Shown: positions 52,450-63,682 of the stretch, piece after piece | How positions within the stretch are numbered: position 1 is the stretch's first letter | How the letters are laid out: every line of letters begins with the position of its first letter | NCBI RefSeq assembly: GCF_001625195.1 | Contig: NC_054391.1 | Location: 9,562,552 to 9,626,551, forward strand | Direction of reading: 5' to 3' | Length of the DNA stretch: 64,000 nucleotides | Origin: Drechmeria coniospora | Lineage: Eukaryota; Ascomycota; Sordariomycetes; Hypocreales; Ophiocordycipitaceae | The notes under the pieces: generated by a model | The model's database searches: none | The model's input: the letters and a program-made list of their open reading frames with translations, nothing else | What the model was told of the DNA's origin: nothing | Translations under genes and position numbers: made by a program

Positions 52450-52779
52450 CGCATGCCGCCCAAGGCAGGCCCTGGACGGGAATCGAGCGGGGGACGAGCG
52501 GACAAGAGCGTGCACATGCATGGATGCGAGGCGTGTTGGAACTATGCTTGTCTATATTGTACTCTCATCTATTCTCCACCTAGCTTGCCGAGTGGTCCTT
52601 GTCGTCCCTTGACGGCCCGAGACTGGTCCCTGGACGATTCCTATGCGCTTGCTGTCGGTGTAGTGCGGGTGAGGACGAGGCGAAACGAGGCCACGTACGT
52701 GCAGAAGCCAGCAGGAGTAGGTTCGGCGCATGCAGGTTACCGGGACAAGGGACAACCCCTTCGCGTCGAGGCCCTCGGG
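52450..52779 (-). repeat. H9 3' flank, inverted copy of 44154-44460
   Basis: It contains the family 3' block and extends into CAAGGCAGGCCCTGGACGGG and GGACGAGCGGACAAGAGCGT, both of which appear inverted downstream of H7. Confidence 0.75.
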
Positions 52780-53322
52780 TTAACAACCCTTGAACATTGT
52801 ACCTGTTTTGTCCAGGGAACGGGTAAAGGACCGAAGGTTGTCGAAACCAGCATCACCGGCATACGAGCTGATTCTATCCAAGATGCGATGTGATAGAAAT
52901 GACAAGTCGATCAAAGAGGCTTGAAGGGAAAATATGTAACCTGCAATGTCGCAACCGCCATGCTCGGCAAGCTGGGCCGTGATGCCGTTACCTTTCAAGG
53001 CGGAATCAAGAGCGACGGCTAAGTTTGGGAACTTGTTGGCAGGCGCATAAAGACGGCCTCCGTCCTCCTCGGAAAAAGCCTCGCCAAGTTGATCAATCTT
53101 GTGAGCCTCCGCTCGAACGGCGTCGGCGAGCGGGGTCAATCTGGAGTGGAAGAAGACTCCGTTTATGGATTGCGTCGGCGCAGGGTTTTCCTTGTTGAGC
53201 ATGGTGATGATTTCCTGCAGCGTGGTGTCGACCTGTTTGAGGATGTCGAAATTCACGCCCTGGCCGTGGATAGCGGCGGCCGAGGCGGTGGTGGCAAAAA
53301 CGAGGGCGTTGGTCCACTTCAT
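52780..53322 (-). CDS. H9: small secreted protein, HsbA-like family
   Basis: It encodes 180 residues with no intron, starting at the ATG at 53320-53322 with the signal peptide MKWTNALVFATTASAAA. It is the sister of H7 in inverted orientation, sharing VNFDILKQVDTTLQEIIT, ALDSALKGN, AQLAEHGGC and a terminal Cys (MFKGC). Two Cys in total. Third-codon positions are GC-rich, in contrast to H1. A TATA box sits at the family-typical distance upstream. Family assignment (HsbA-like) rests on size, secretion and helical pattern, not on a search. Confidence 0.75.
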   Translation of the reverse strand: MKWTNALVFATTASAAAIHGQGVNFDILKQVDTTLQEIITMLNKENPAPTQSINGVFFHSRLTPLADAVRAEAHKIDQLGEAFSEEDGGRLYAPANKFPNLAVALDSALKGNGITAQLAEHGGCDIAGYIFSLQASLIDLSFLSHRILDRISSYAGDAGFDNLRSFTRSLDKTGTMFKGC

Positions 53323-53445
53323 AATGGCTTTCGGTACGATGGTTAATCTGTCAAGGTCAAGCTGTCAAGGTCAAAGGGGTATGCGAAGAATGAATTGGGC
53401 CGATGTGCTGACCACTCGACACCACGCAGGAGCGGGAGACGTGCA

Positions 53446-53453
53446 TATTTATA
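53446..53453 (-). promoter_or_regulatory. TATA box of H9
   Basis: TATAAATA on the minus strand, 124-131 bp upstream of the ATG. Confidence 0.5.
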
Positions 53454-54299
53454 GTCGAGAAAACGCATTCGCAGTCGAGAAATCCCGGCACCTTCGCGCC
53501 ACTCCTCGCCTTGGGCGCCGAGGGATAGGGCGACGGAGATGCGATGCGTAGATTACTCGCCGCACGTCGTGGACATGTGGCCGGGAATGGCTGCATGACA
53601 CGGAGACGTGAGCGCAACCCGAGCAGTGGCCCGGTCCGTCGCCGGTCGCGTACGCACCGAGACGGCTGGTCAAACGCACCGCAACTGGCCAGTGGAGGAG
53701 ACGGCCATGCCCTCCTGCTTCACTACTCGCATCAGACGTCGAGGGATAGGGCGACGGGTTTCACCTATGGACAAGGCAGACCTCGCGAGTCGCGAGCCGC
53801 GCAGGCACGCAAGCATCGAGCCTTCTTGGTCCGATAGCCAACGTACACGTCGTCGAATGCCTGGGCTGATGAGAGGCCACACGCTTGCATCGCCACGACT
53901 CAACTCGGCAACGCCGCAAGGGCAGCCTACAGCCTGTTACCGTCGGCCCCGGGTCGACTGCCAAATGGACGAGGCTCGACGCCGCACACGACGGTCCGTG
54001 GCGAGCCGTGAGAGAACGAAGACGCGTTTCCGAGGGCCGAGCGGGGGGTTTTGCCTTCGAGGCCGCCGCAGGCGAGCGGAACGCCTCGAAGCAGGTCGTG
54101 GCATTTCGGCGGCGACGAGGCGGCATTCGGAATCGTCCGTCGTCGCAACCCAGGAGCGTAAGCGAAGGAGGGGGTTATGGTGAGGTGACGAAGCGTGCAG
54201 AGCAGGGCCGGCACCACGGTGGTGTGGCGAAAGCGTTGACGCCGTCGGTCACAGTGCGGTGCCAAAAATAGAATCGTCACTTTTGTCGCGTCACGGCAC
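53454..54299. other. GC-rich gene-free stretch
   Basis: Many overlapping frames on both strands result from GC richness; none shows a domain or conserved start. A GAATCGTCACTTTTG word at 54270 echoes motifs at 36050 and 40970. Confidence 0.35.
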
Positions 54300-55877
54300 C
54301 TGGACATGTGCCCATTTATTCCGTCCCCCACTGTTGGGCCCGGCAGGCCTCAGGCAGGATTTGGACGACGCGCGTTTCATGATGAGCCGTCCGTGGTGCC
54401 TCTTCGGCACGGAATAATACGGCTCCGTGTCACAGCTCAAGCACCTGCACGGATGGGTGATGCGTGCAAAGGACTGCACACGAGTCCGTACATGCATCAC
54501 GGCATCAGATACATTGTAGTTTTACTCGTAATCGCGTACTGCGAAGCGACACATGTGCTTCCGTGCCGTCGCCGGTGGAGGGAGCGAAGCGCAGGCTCTC
54601 GGGGCCTCGCCGCAGGGCACGGGAGGTTGGTGTACATGTACTTGCATGTTGGGGCGCTCCGTGCACGACACTCCGTACCTGTACTTGCTCGTATTCCCGT
54701 CTCGCAGCTCTCGCCCACCACCTCCCGTCCCTGTCGAGAGGAGCGGTTCTGCTCGTGGTACGGGCAGCATCCCGGCTGCCGTGTACGGGCTGTACAGTAC
54801 AACCCTGCACGGAGCGGCAATCAAGACTGCATGCCAACCACGTACGGTATTCGTACACCTGCACGTGTGCTCGCCCGTGTACTTGCAGTATTACTTGCTT
54901 ACAGCGCACGCACACACCTACAGCACAACTCGGCGGACATACCTAGCACGAACCACGGGCGCAAGTACATGTACATGTAGCTGTGTGCGCACGAGTGCTC
55001 CGCTCTTGTACTTGTACATTCAAGCGCACGTGACTGCGTGCTGGACCCTGGAGCCGTCAACGTTCCCAAGTGGGATGCGCGGCCTTTAACGATGTACATA
55101 CAAGTACCTCGTCCTCGGCGCTGCGCAAAGCGATGCCGTGCTCTGCCCGCAAGTATTCCCGCTCGAGTCACCGCAGTACTCAAGTACGGGGAATGCTGCC
55201 GAGTCACAGCCGGTGCGTCGTCCGCCATGATGGATGCCCGCCGTGGCCACGGCCGACCTGCCATCGGGCGGAGCAAACGCAGCCATCCTGCCTCGCCCCC
55301 GTCGCGCTCAAGGCCTGCGCACCGCACGGGGTACTTGCCAGTACCTGGCCATCACGTGAGTGCACCTGGATGTGCTTGTCACTTGTGCTCGGGCGAACGC
55401 GCATTGTCCGCGGACATGTACATCTACCTCGACTTTGCCCGACATGGGTGTGCGAGCAGTGCAAGTTGGTGCGTGTGCAAGTACATGTACCGAGCCTTGC
55501 CCGCGCAGCATCACTTCGTATTCCTACGCGCCTACTTACGGTGCTTACCGTGGCGGTGCATCGCAGGCGGCGTGAGCAAGTACAGTGCCCAAGTAGTAAT
55601 ACCTGCACGGCTCTCTGTTCGCGTCTCTACCACCGCGCGGGTGCCCGCCCCGCGATAGCGGCTGGAAAGTGACTTGGGGAGAGATATAGTGGCCGGCGGC
55701 CCTTTGAAAGAATGGCCGACCAAGCACAGTACTGGGTACGGAGCAATACAGTAGTTGGCAGTCATGATTCGTCGGGGTTGCACAGTAATACATGTTCCCA
55801 GTGCAAGTACTATTACTATTACCTACCTAGTAAGTAGCTGCTCCGTGCTGCACACGTAATAGTTGTACTGTACGGAG
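54300..55877. other. gene-free DNA dense in GTACTTG / CAAGTAC words
   Basis: Frequent CAAGTACATGTAC and GTACTTGC words without a fixed period. Long overlapping frames are low-complexity and not credible genes. Confidence 0.45.
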
Positions 55878-56213
55878 GCATGCAAGTACATGTACACCTA
55901 CTAGTGCTCCGTACTGAACGCGCTCACAGGGCATGCAAGTACATGTACACCAGCCAGTACTCCCTACTGAACGTGCTTACAGGGCATGCAAGTAAATGTA
56001 CACCTAGTAGTGCTCCCTACTGGACGCACTTACAGGACATGCAAGTACATGTACACCTACCAGTACGGAGTACTCCCTTAGTACTGAACGCGCTTACAGG
56101 GCATGCAAGTATATGTACACCTACCAATACTCCCTACTGAACGCACTTACAGGACATGCAAGTACATGTACTCCTACTATCAAGTAGTACTCCGTACTGA
56201 ACGCACTTGCAGG
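55878..56213. repeat. 53-bp minisatellite, six copies
   Basis: The unit GCATGCAAGTACATGTACAC..GAACGCRCTTACAGG occurs six times. Four are exactly 53 bp; two are lengthened to 60-64 bp by insertions at a TAC-rich site. Confidence 0.92.
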
Positions 56214-56228
56214 ATACATGTGAGGATA

Positions 56229-56510
56229 CATGAGCGTGCAAGCAATTACATGTGGTGCTCCGTACTCCGTGCCTCCATCGATACCCATACTGGCAAGTAC
56301 TGTATACTGTACAATGTATAATTACTTGCAGTATTCTTAGGTACTAGTACATAGTTCGGAGCAAGTACGGCGTTCATGTGCGTGCAAGCAATCGCCTGCA
56401 CTGGTACTCCGTGATTGTACTCCGTGCCTCCATCGATACCCATACCTGCAAGTACTGTATACTGTACAATGTGTCATTACTTGCAGTATTCTTAGGTACC
56501 TAGTACGGTG
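56229..56510. repeat. 155-bp tandem duplication
   Basis: CTCCGTGCCTCCATCGATAC starts at 56265 and again at 56420. The copies share CTGTATACTGTACAATGT and CTTGCAGTATTCTTAGGTAC. Confidence 0.88.
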
Positions 56511-57548
56511 CGTGTGCAGGCAAGCCAGTGCACCGTCGTCGGCCAAGTAGCTGCACGGAGCGCTGTGCAAGAACCGTACATGTGACGAACATGTACTCCG
56601 GCCCAGTGGCCGTGAGTGTGCTCGTGGGCGTACCGGTACGACGAAATACAGCGCTGGAGCCTTGCGCTCCGTGCTCCGCGCACCGTCCTCCGTGCGGCGC
56701 AGGTCGTGCGAGGCCAAGTACCCGTACACGACGGTACATGCGGCGCGGTGCACGCGCCGCCGAGTGCTCGCCGTGCATGTACACGTACAATCGCCGGCGC
56801 GCGTGCGTGGTGCGCCGCGAGGTCCTTGTACCGAGCGGTGCGCGCCCGGAAATACTTGCCACCGGCGCCCAGGTACTTTGGGGCGGAGCGCCTGTACCGA
56901 GTACGGCTCGGCACCACGCCGGCCCGCTTCCCCTTTTTGCCGCGAGACCGCGTGCCTCGTTTTGCAGCCCCCTAGTGGCGGTGCTGGCCAGGTACCCGAA
57001 ACGTTAAGAAGCCGTTTCCCTGGCCGCGAGCTCCGTCGGCCTCGACAGCCTCGTTTCCCCCCCTCTCCACCATCACAACGTCGGCCCTCGTCCACCGAAT
57101 CCATCGTCCATCACGCCCCCCGGCCGCGGCCTCGTCCCGGAGAAATTGCCATTCCTCTCGGGGCCTCCCGATGGACGACGCGTGTCGCACGAAACATCGC
57201 CTCGTCTCCTCTCCGCCGCGCCGCCGAGATCCGTCACCTTCGGCCGCCCACGACCCGTCCCCTTCACCCCGTCCCTCGCTCGACCGCCGTCGCCGCCGTC
57301 GTCTCTCCGTCGCTCTGGACGACGTCCATTGACCGGTTGCCATTCGTGCCGTTGCCCGCGAGCACCGCGAGAGCCGTTTCGCCTGGGTCTGGCGAAATTT
57401 CACCAACCCAGTGCCCGTCGCCGACACGCTCTCGGTGCCGCCGCCTTCCCGAGGCCACCTCGACTTCGCCTCGGCACCGCCGCAGGCCTTGGCCAGTTCG
57501 CGTCGTCACCTCTGCCCGACCTCGGACCGGTTGCCTCCGCCCTCGGCC
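56511..57548. other. GC-rich upstream region of the kinesin gene
   Basis: No supported gene. CT-rich stretches at 57050-57300 are typical of fungal promoters and 5' UTRs. Confidence 0.4.
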
Positions 57549-60500
57549 ATGGCAACCTCGCCGCCGGCCTCGCCGATGCCGGTGCCTCCGCGGCCCCTGA
57601 GCGCCGTCGCCCGGCCCGCACCGAGGAGCGCCAGCAGGATGAGCGTCAGCGGCAGGCCGGGAGGCGGCAGTCGCGCTTCCGATGAGGACGGTCGGACCGC
57701 CGTCAGGGTGGGTATGTTCATCTCCTCCCTCCGGCGCCGCGTCGCCGACGTCGAGCTGACCACGGTCGAACCCCAGCCGTCCGGATACGACCGCCTCTGC
57801 ACGCCGCCGACCCGGGATACGACCTCATCCCCCAGCGCTTTCGCCGCTCGACGATCCAGGTCACGTCCGAGACGAGCCTCTCGGTCGACTCGCCCCAGGG
57901 CCGCAAGCTCTTCGTCTTCGACCGCGTCTTCGACCCCGCCGTGACCCAGGACGACCTCTGGCGCTACCTCGAGGAATCCGTCACCGCCTTCACCCAAGGC
58001 TACAACGTCTCCATGCTCGCCTACGGCCAGTCCGGCGCCGGCAAGTCGTACACCATGGGCACCTCGGGCCCCGTCGAGCAGCAGGACGACCAGATGCGTG
58101 GTCCGTACTCCCCGTCCCCCGATGACCCCGCCTCGTGCCTCGTCGCTCACCTCCCCGTCTCCCCCCCTCCAGGCGTGATCCCTCGAGCCGCCGCCGGCCT
58201 CTTCGAAAAGCTCCAGCGGCCGCTCGAGAGCGACAAGTCGGGCTCGGATCCGATCAGAGCGTCGAGTGCCATGTCGCAGCTCCGCACCCCGCGCGGCCGA
58301 GGCCAGCGGAGCCTCCCCGACGACCAAGCCTGGTCCCTCAAGGCTACCTACGTCGAAATCTACAACGAGACGCTGCGCGACCTCCTCGTCCCCGAATCCG
58401 TCCCGCCCCACGAGCGCGCCAACGTCGCCATCCGCGAGGACGTCAAGGGCAACATCATCCTCACCGGCCTGCGCGAGGTCGACGTTCGCTCCGTCGACGA
58501 TCTCATGGGTGCCCTCAACTTCGGCTCCACCATCCGCCAGACGGACGCGACGGCCGTCAACGCCAAGTCGTCCCGCTCCCACGCCATCTTCTCCCTCCAG
58601 CTTGTCCAGCGCAGGAGCGCGCCGTCGACGGCCCGCAGGGCCGACAAGCGCTTCTCCGTCCCCCTCGAGGCCATGACCGGCCAGGACGCCTCCGTCACCA
58701 CCGACAGCAAGCTGCACTTTGTCGACCTCGCCGGCAGCGAGAGGCTCAAGAACACGGGCGCCCAGGGCGAGCGCGCGCGGGAGGGCATCTCCATCAACGC
58801 CGGCCTCGCCTCGCTCGGCAAGGTCATCAGCCAGCTCTCGTCGCGCCAGGCCGGCTCGCACGTCTCCTACCGCGACTCCAAGCTCACCCGCATCCTCCAG
58901 GACTCGCTCGGCGGCAACGCCATCACCTACATGATCGCCTGCGTCACGCCCGCCGAGTTTCACCTGAGCGAGACGCTCAACACCGTCCAGTACGCCCAGC
59001 GCGCCCGCGCCATCCAGTCGAAGCCGCAGATCCAGCGGGTCGAGGAGGGCGACGGGGGCGCCGTCGTCGAGCGGCTGCGTGCCGAGGTCAACTTTTTGCG
59101 AGAGCAAATCCGCAGCGCCGCCGCCGCCGCCGCCGACGGCCCGAGACGAGAGGCCGCCCTCTCCGACGACAGACCCGACAGGCAGAGCGGGCGCGAGGCC
59201 GAGCTTCAGAACCGGCTCCTCGACTCGCAGGAAAACTACAGCAACCTCAGCCAGAGGCACGCGAGGCTCATCTCCGAGATGGCCAAGGCGAGGGAGCCCG
59301 AGCCCGAGGACGGAGCCGAGGACGGCGACAGCGCCACCGACCGCCTGAACCGCTCCAACTCGTTTGCCCAGGCCGTCGAGCAGGTCGTCCTTGAGTATGA
59401 GAAGACGATCCAGTCCCTCGAGCAGTCCCTCTCCGACACGCGCACCACCCTGTCGAGCACCGAGGCCGGCCTGCTCGAGAAGGAGACGAGGTGCGCCTAC
59501 GCCGAGACCATCAACGGCCAGCTCCAGGCCCGGCTGCACAAGCTCATGGATCGCGAATCGAGCACGGAAAACTACCTGCACGACCTCGAGGAGAAGCTCG
59601 ACGGCCACACGAGCGGCGAGGAGAAGAACGCGACCATCATCCAAGAGCTCCGGAGGGAGATTGCGAGGGTGCGCGAGAACGAAGCCGCGTGCGAGGACTA
59701 CATCTCGACGCTCGAGGAGAGGTTGGCCGAGGCCGACCAGGACGCCGAGCTGATGCAGCGCGAGGTCGACCGGCTCGAGCAGGTCGTCGAGCGTCAGCGA
59801 AGCCTGGGCAAGCTCGACGCCCTGCTTCACGAGCTCGACAACGTCGGCGACGCCAAGATGCCGGCGCACGAGGATGCGAGCGCCGTGCTCGGCCGAAATC
59901 TCCCCGGCCGCTCGCGAAGCCGATCGAACCTCGACCGCCGAAGCCAGCTTGGAGACGCCGCCCTCGCGCACGACGAGCACGAGACCGACGAGCACGAGGC
60001 CAACGAGAAAGAGGCCGACGAGCACGAGGCCGACGAGCACGAGGCCGACGAGCACGAGGCCGACGAGCACGAGGCCGACGAGCACGAGGCCGACGAGCAC
60101 GAGGCCGACGAGCACGAGGCCGACGAGCACGAGGCCGACGAGCACAAGGCCGACGAGGCCGAACCCGCGTCGGCTCGGGAGGCCTTTGGCGATGGAGATG
60201 GACCGACAGCCCACGTCGATGGCCGCACCGCCAGCGGCCATGCCTCTCCGTCCTCGGCCCGGGGCCGACGCGTCACGGACAAGCTCGAGAGCGTCCACCA
60301 GGAGCTCGCCGATCTCCGTCTCGAGCACGAGACGACCCTCTACGACTTCAACGAGCTGCACGCCAAGTACGAAAGGGCTCAACGTGCCCTCGCGAAAATG
60401 CGGCGCGCCGCCGACGAACGTGGCCATGCTTCGCGCGCCCCCGAGTCGGTCGCATCCGTCGATTCGCGCGCGCACAGCCGACGCGACTCGTGCTCCTCCG

Positions 60501-63115
60501 ACGCCAAGTTCGTCGACGCCAAGGAAGACCCTCGATCCTCGACGTCGCGCTCCCTGTCCTCGGAACTGTCCGTCGCCCTCGATTCCGCCGCCACGGCGGA
60601 CACGTCCCACGCCTCGGCCGCGGCCGACGACGAGGCGACGACGACGAAGCCGGCGTCGTCCAGCCTCGACGTCGCCGGGGCCCGAGACGACAACTTGGCG
60701 CGGGAAATCGACCGGCTGCAAACCTTGGCGCGGGAACGGGAGGCGGCGGAGAAGATGCTCGCCAACAAGTACGCCGAGCTCCAGTCGAAGCACAGCGAGA
60801 CGCTCGACATGGTCGAGGAGCTGAAGACGGAAATGTCCAAGGCGAGGGCCGTCGAGGCCACTTCGCCGCGGCAGTCGACGCCCGTCATACGGCGCAAGTC
60901 GAGCCAGAACATCATGATCATCGACCGCGCGCAGCGCTCCCTCGCGTCGCTGCGCAACATTGCCGCCGAGAACTTCAAGGATCGGCCCGAGGCGATGCAG
61001 AGCTTCGAGCTGAACCTCAATGCCGCCACGCACGAGCTCTACTCCCGCAGCGGTCGAATCCAGGAGCTCGAGGCCGACGTCGCGGCGGCCAAGAAGGAGA
61101 TGGAGACGAAGATGACCATCATCTCGGGCCTCGCCCGCGAGCGCTCGAGCCTCAAGGCGAGCCCCATGGACATGTCCATGGTCGCGACGCTCCGCGACCA
61201 GCTGGAGAAGAACGAGAGGCAGCTCGTCGAGATGCGCGAGGCTCACTCCATCCAGGAGGAGGCCCTGACGTCGGAGCTCGCGGCCCTCCGGAAGTCGTCC
61301 AAGGAAAACCCGACGGTCGTGGCGGGCGATTCGTCCAAGGCGGCGGCGAACGAACCCTCGCGAGAGCATGACGAAACGGTGGCCAGGCTGCGGAGCGAAC
61401 TGGGCAACTGGGAAGGCAATCACAAGACCGTCGTCGACGCGATGCGAGCCACCGAGGCCGGCCTTTGCCGCACCGTCGAGAAGCTCGAGGCCGAGATCGC
61501 CGCCCTCTGCGCAGCCATGTCCGGCGCGGAGACGGAGGCGAGCGCCGACGGAGGCGAGACGGCGTCGGAGTCGGAGCTGAAGCGCCAAGGCCTCGTCCGT
61601 TTCCTTCGCAACGAGATTGACGAGTACAAGGCCGTCATCAACGGCAACGCGACCAAGGTGACGGAGCTGGAGACGGCCCACGCTGCCACCAAGGCTGAGC
61701 TGGCGAGCATGACCGCGGCGCATGGCGATGCGCTTCAGGAAGCCGCTCGTCTCAAGGAGATGACTGCCAAGATGGAGGAGCAGATTGCCGCTTACGAGGA
61801 GGCGGCCGGGAAGCAGCGGGAAACGCTGGCGAAACTTGCGTCGGACCACGCCGACGACACGGCATGGAAGGCTCGCGAGCTGCAGAATCACGAGAAGCAA
61901 GTCGAGCTTCTCAAGGCGGAGCACGCCGAGTCGATTCGGACGACGGAGACGGCGCTGCGACAAGCGACGGACGAGCTGACCAAGGTTGCGACGCAGCTGT
62001 CGCTTGCCGTGGGCGCCGAAGTCGAGGCCGACAAGCTCGCGGAGCAAATCGACAAGCTGGCCGCCGCGCAGAGGTGCCTGGCCGAGGAGCGCATCAAGGC
62101 GGCCGAGATGACGACGCAGGTGGCCGAGCTGACCAGCATCAACGGCACGATGACGCGCGACCTCGAGGCGGCCAAGGCCGAGCTGGCCGGCATGCTCGTC
62201 GAGCAGGAGGGGGCGTCGCTCGCGTCGCTCGCGGACCAGCTGGCGGCCGTCAAGAGCAGAATGTCGGACCTCGAGGCCAAGAACAAGAAGAACAGCCGGC
62301 TCATCGAGGAGCTCGAGGAGCAGCTGCAGCACAACTTTGACGAGGCGCAGATAACGAACAACCGGCTGAGCACGCTGCAGACGGAGCGCAACGCGCAGCT
62401 CGAGGAGGCCCTGTCGGCTCGGTCGAAGCTCCAGACGGAGCTCGACGCGGTCCGCGAGGAGCACGCCTCCCTGCAGGTGAGCGGCCAGAGGGGTGTCGAG
62501 AGGGCGGCGAGCGGGCATCGGCTGACAGGCTCGCAGACCAAGTATCAGGAGGTTGCCGGCCCGGACGAGGTAAGGCGATCGAACTCGACGACGACGATCC
62601 GCCGGAGTCCGTCCCACCCGTCCCTGCCGTCGCCGCCGCCGGCGATCCCCCTGCCGCCGCTGCCCAGCGCCGCGACGAGAAGCGCGTCGCCGACGAACGG
62701 ACCGGTGCCCTCGCCCACGTCGACGCTCGCCCCGGGCAGGGACAACGCGGGCGCGACGCAGGCGACGGAGGATCAGGAGGTCAGGATTCGGGCCATCGAG
62801 AAGGCCCTCTACGCCGAGCGGCAGCTGACGCAGACGCTCGAGGAGGCGCTCACGGACCTCGAGAAGCAGTCGAACAAGGTCAAGGCCGACGGCGACGCGT
62901 GGAGGAGGCGGGCGACGGAGCTCGAGGGCGAGATCAAGGAGCTCAAGGACCGTCCGGCGGCCGGGTCGCCGCAGGACAACCGCTGGAGCATCCACGCCGT
63001 CGAGGAGGAGCGCAAGAAGCGGCAGGCGGCCGAGGCGGCGAGGAAGCAGCTCGAGGAGAGGATGAACGCCATCAGCAAGAGCAAGAAGAAGAAGGGCAGT
63101 CTCAACTGCTTCTAG
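57549..63115 (+). CDS. kinesin motor protein with long coiled-coil tail (kinesin-4/KIF21-like)
   Basis: A plus-end-type microtubule motor. The ATG at 57549 (GGCCATGGC) opens exon 1 (57549-57711). Removing a 65-nt intron (57712-57776; GTATGT donor, CTGAC branch, CCCAG acceptor) restores the hallmark AVRIRPPL and DPGYDLIPQ sequence, proving the join. A second in-frame intron of 72 nt is likely at 58101-58172 (CCCTCCAG acceptor), interrupting loop sequence before VIPRAA. Motor motifs: P-loop GQSGAGKS at about residue 138, switch I NAKSSRSH at about 316 and switch II DLAGSE at about 371. Then come some 1,300 residues of coiled coil, an (ADEHE)n acidic stretch, a Pro-rich segment and a basic C-terminus (KSKKKKGSLNCF). 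Total about 1,833 residues, or 1,809 if the second intron is removed. Subfamily is by recall and inference; motor identity is certain. Confidence 0.93.
59971..60165 (+). repeat. 15-bp coding minisatellite in the kinesin
   Basis: GACGAGCACGAGGCC is repeated exactly eight times with variant units at both ends, encoding DEHEA pentapeptides between two coiled-coil segments. Confidence 0.95.
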
Positions 63116-63424
63116 GAGGGGCGGAGCGGCAGCCGGAGGCCGGGCCGGAGAGACGGCGAGGACGATTGAGACGATTCACGGACCGCGTCGCACGGCTGAC
63201 CGGACCGCCTTTGTTTGACCACTGTTTATTTCACGCAGCGAGCATGGCCGGCCGGTGCGATTTGCTCGCCTCGGGGGCACACTCACCCACGGGAACGGGC
63301 CGGACGTTGCGAAGCACGCACATATGAGGAAGGGAACGATACCACGTACATTCGGCATGACGAAGGCGAGGGACGGAGATTACGATGAATTGAGTCATGA
63401 TAGGGTTCGCGTTGAATACACGGT

Positions 63425-63510
63425 TGGATTGCATGTTGGCGGAGAGTGTGCGCTTGCTCGACGCCGCTGGATTGCATGTTCGCGGAGAGCGTGCGCTTGC
63501 TCGACGCCGC
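63425..63510. repeat. 43-bp tandem duplication
   Basis: TGGATTGCATGTTSGCGGAG starts at 63425 and 63468. Confidence 0.85.
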
Positions 63511-63548
63511 CTCGGCGCACGTTGGTCCCCGGGCCGTGTGGTGATGGA

Positions 63549-63632
63549 GAGGACGACGAGGAAGCCGGCGAGGACGACGAGGAAGCCGGCGAGGACGACG
63601 AGGAAGCCGGCGAGGACGACGAGGAAGCCGGC
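63549..63632. repeat. 21-bp minisatellite, four copies
   Basis: GAGGACGACGAGGAAGCCGG(C) is repeated four times exactly, followed by a partial unit. Confidence 0.95.
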
Positions 63633-63682
63633 GAGGACCGTCTGCCTGCTCGGGCAAGACCACGGAGCAAGCTTCGGCCGCC

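Larger units (their letters stand above)
63116..63682. other. convergent intergenic region between kinesin and alkyltransferase-like gene
   Basis: It contains two tandem repeats (listed separately) and presumably both terminators. The frames here with EDDEEAG repeats are products of the 21-bp repeat. Confidence 0.5.

Noticed and set aside
53608..57144. Several 100-255-codon frames in the GC-rich region left of the kinesin
   Set aside because: They overlap on both strands, are Arg/Pro/Cys-rich low-complexity sequence and lack any domain or intron signals.
57506..62995. An 1,829-codon open frame antisense to the kinesin gene
   Set aside because: It mirrors the kinesin coding region and is open because strong G/C preference at third codon positions removes stops from the complementary frame. 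Its composition is Arg/Leu/Gly/Val-rich without any domain.
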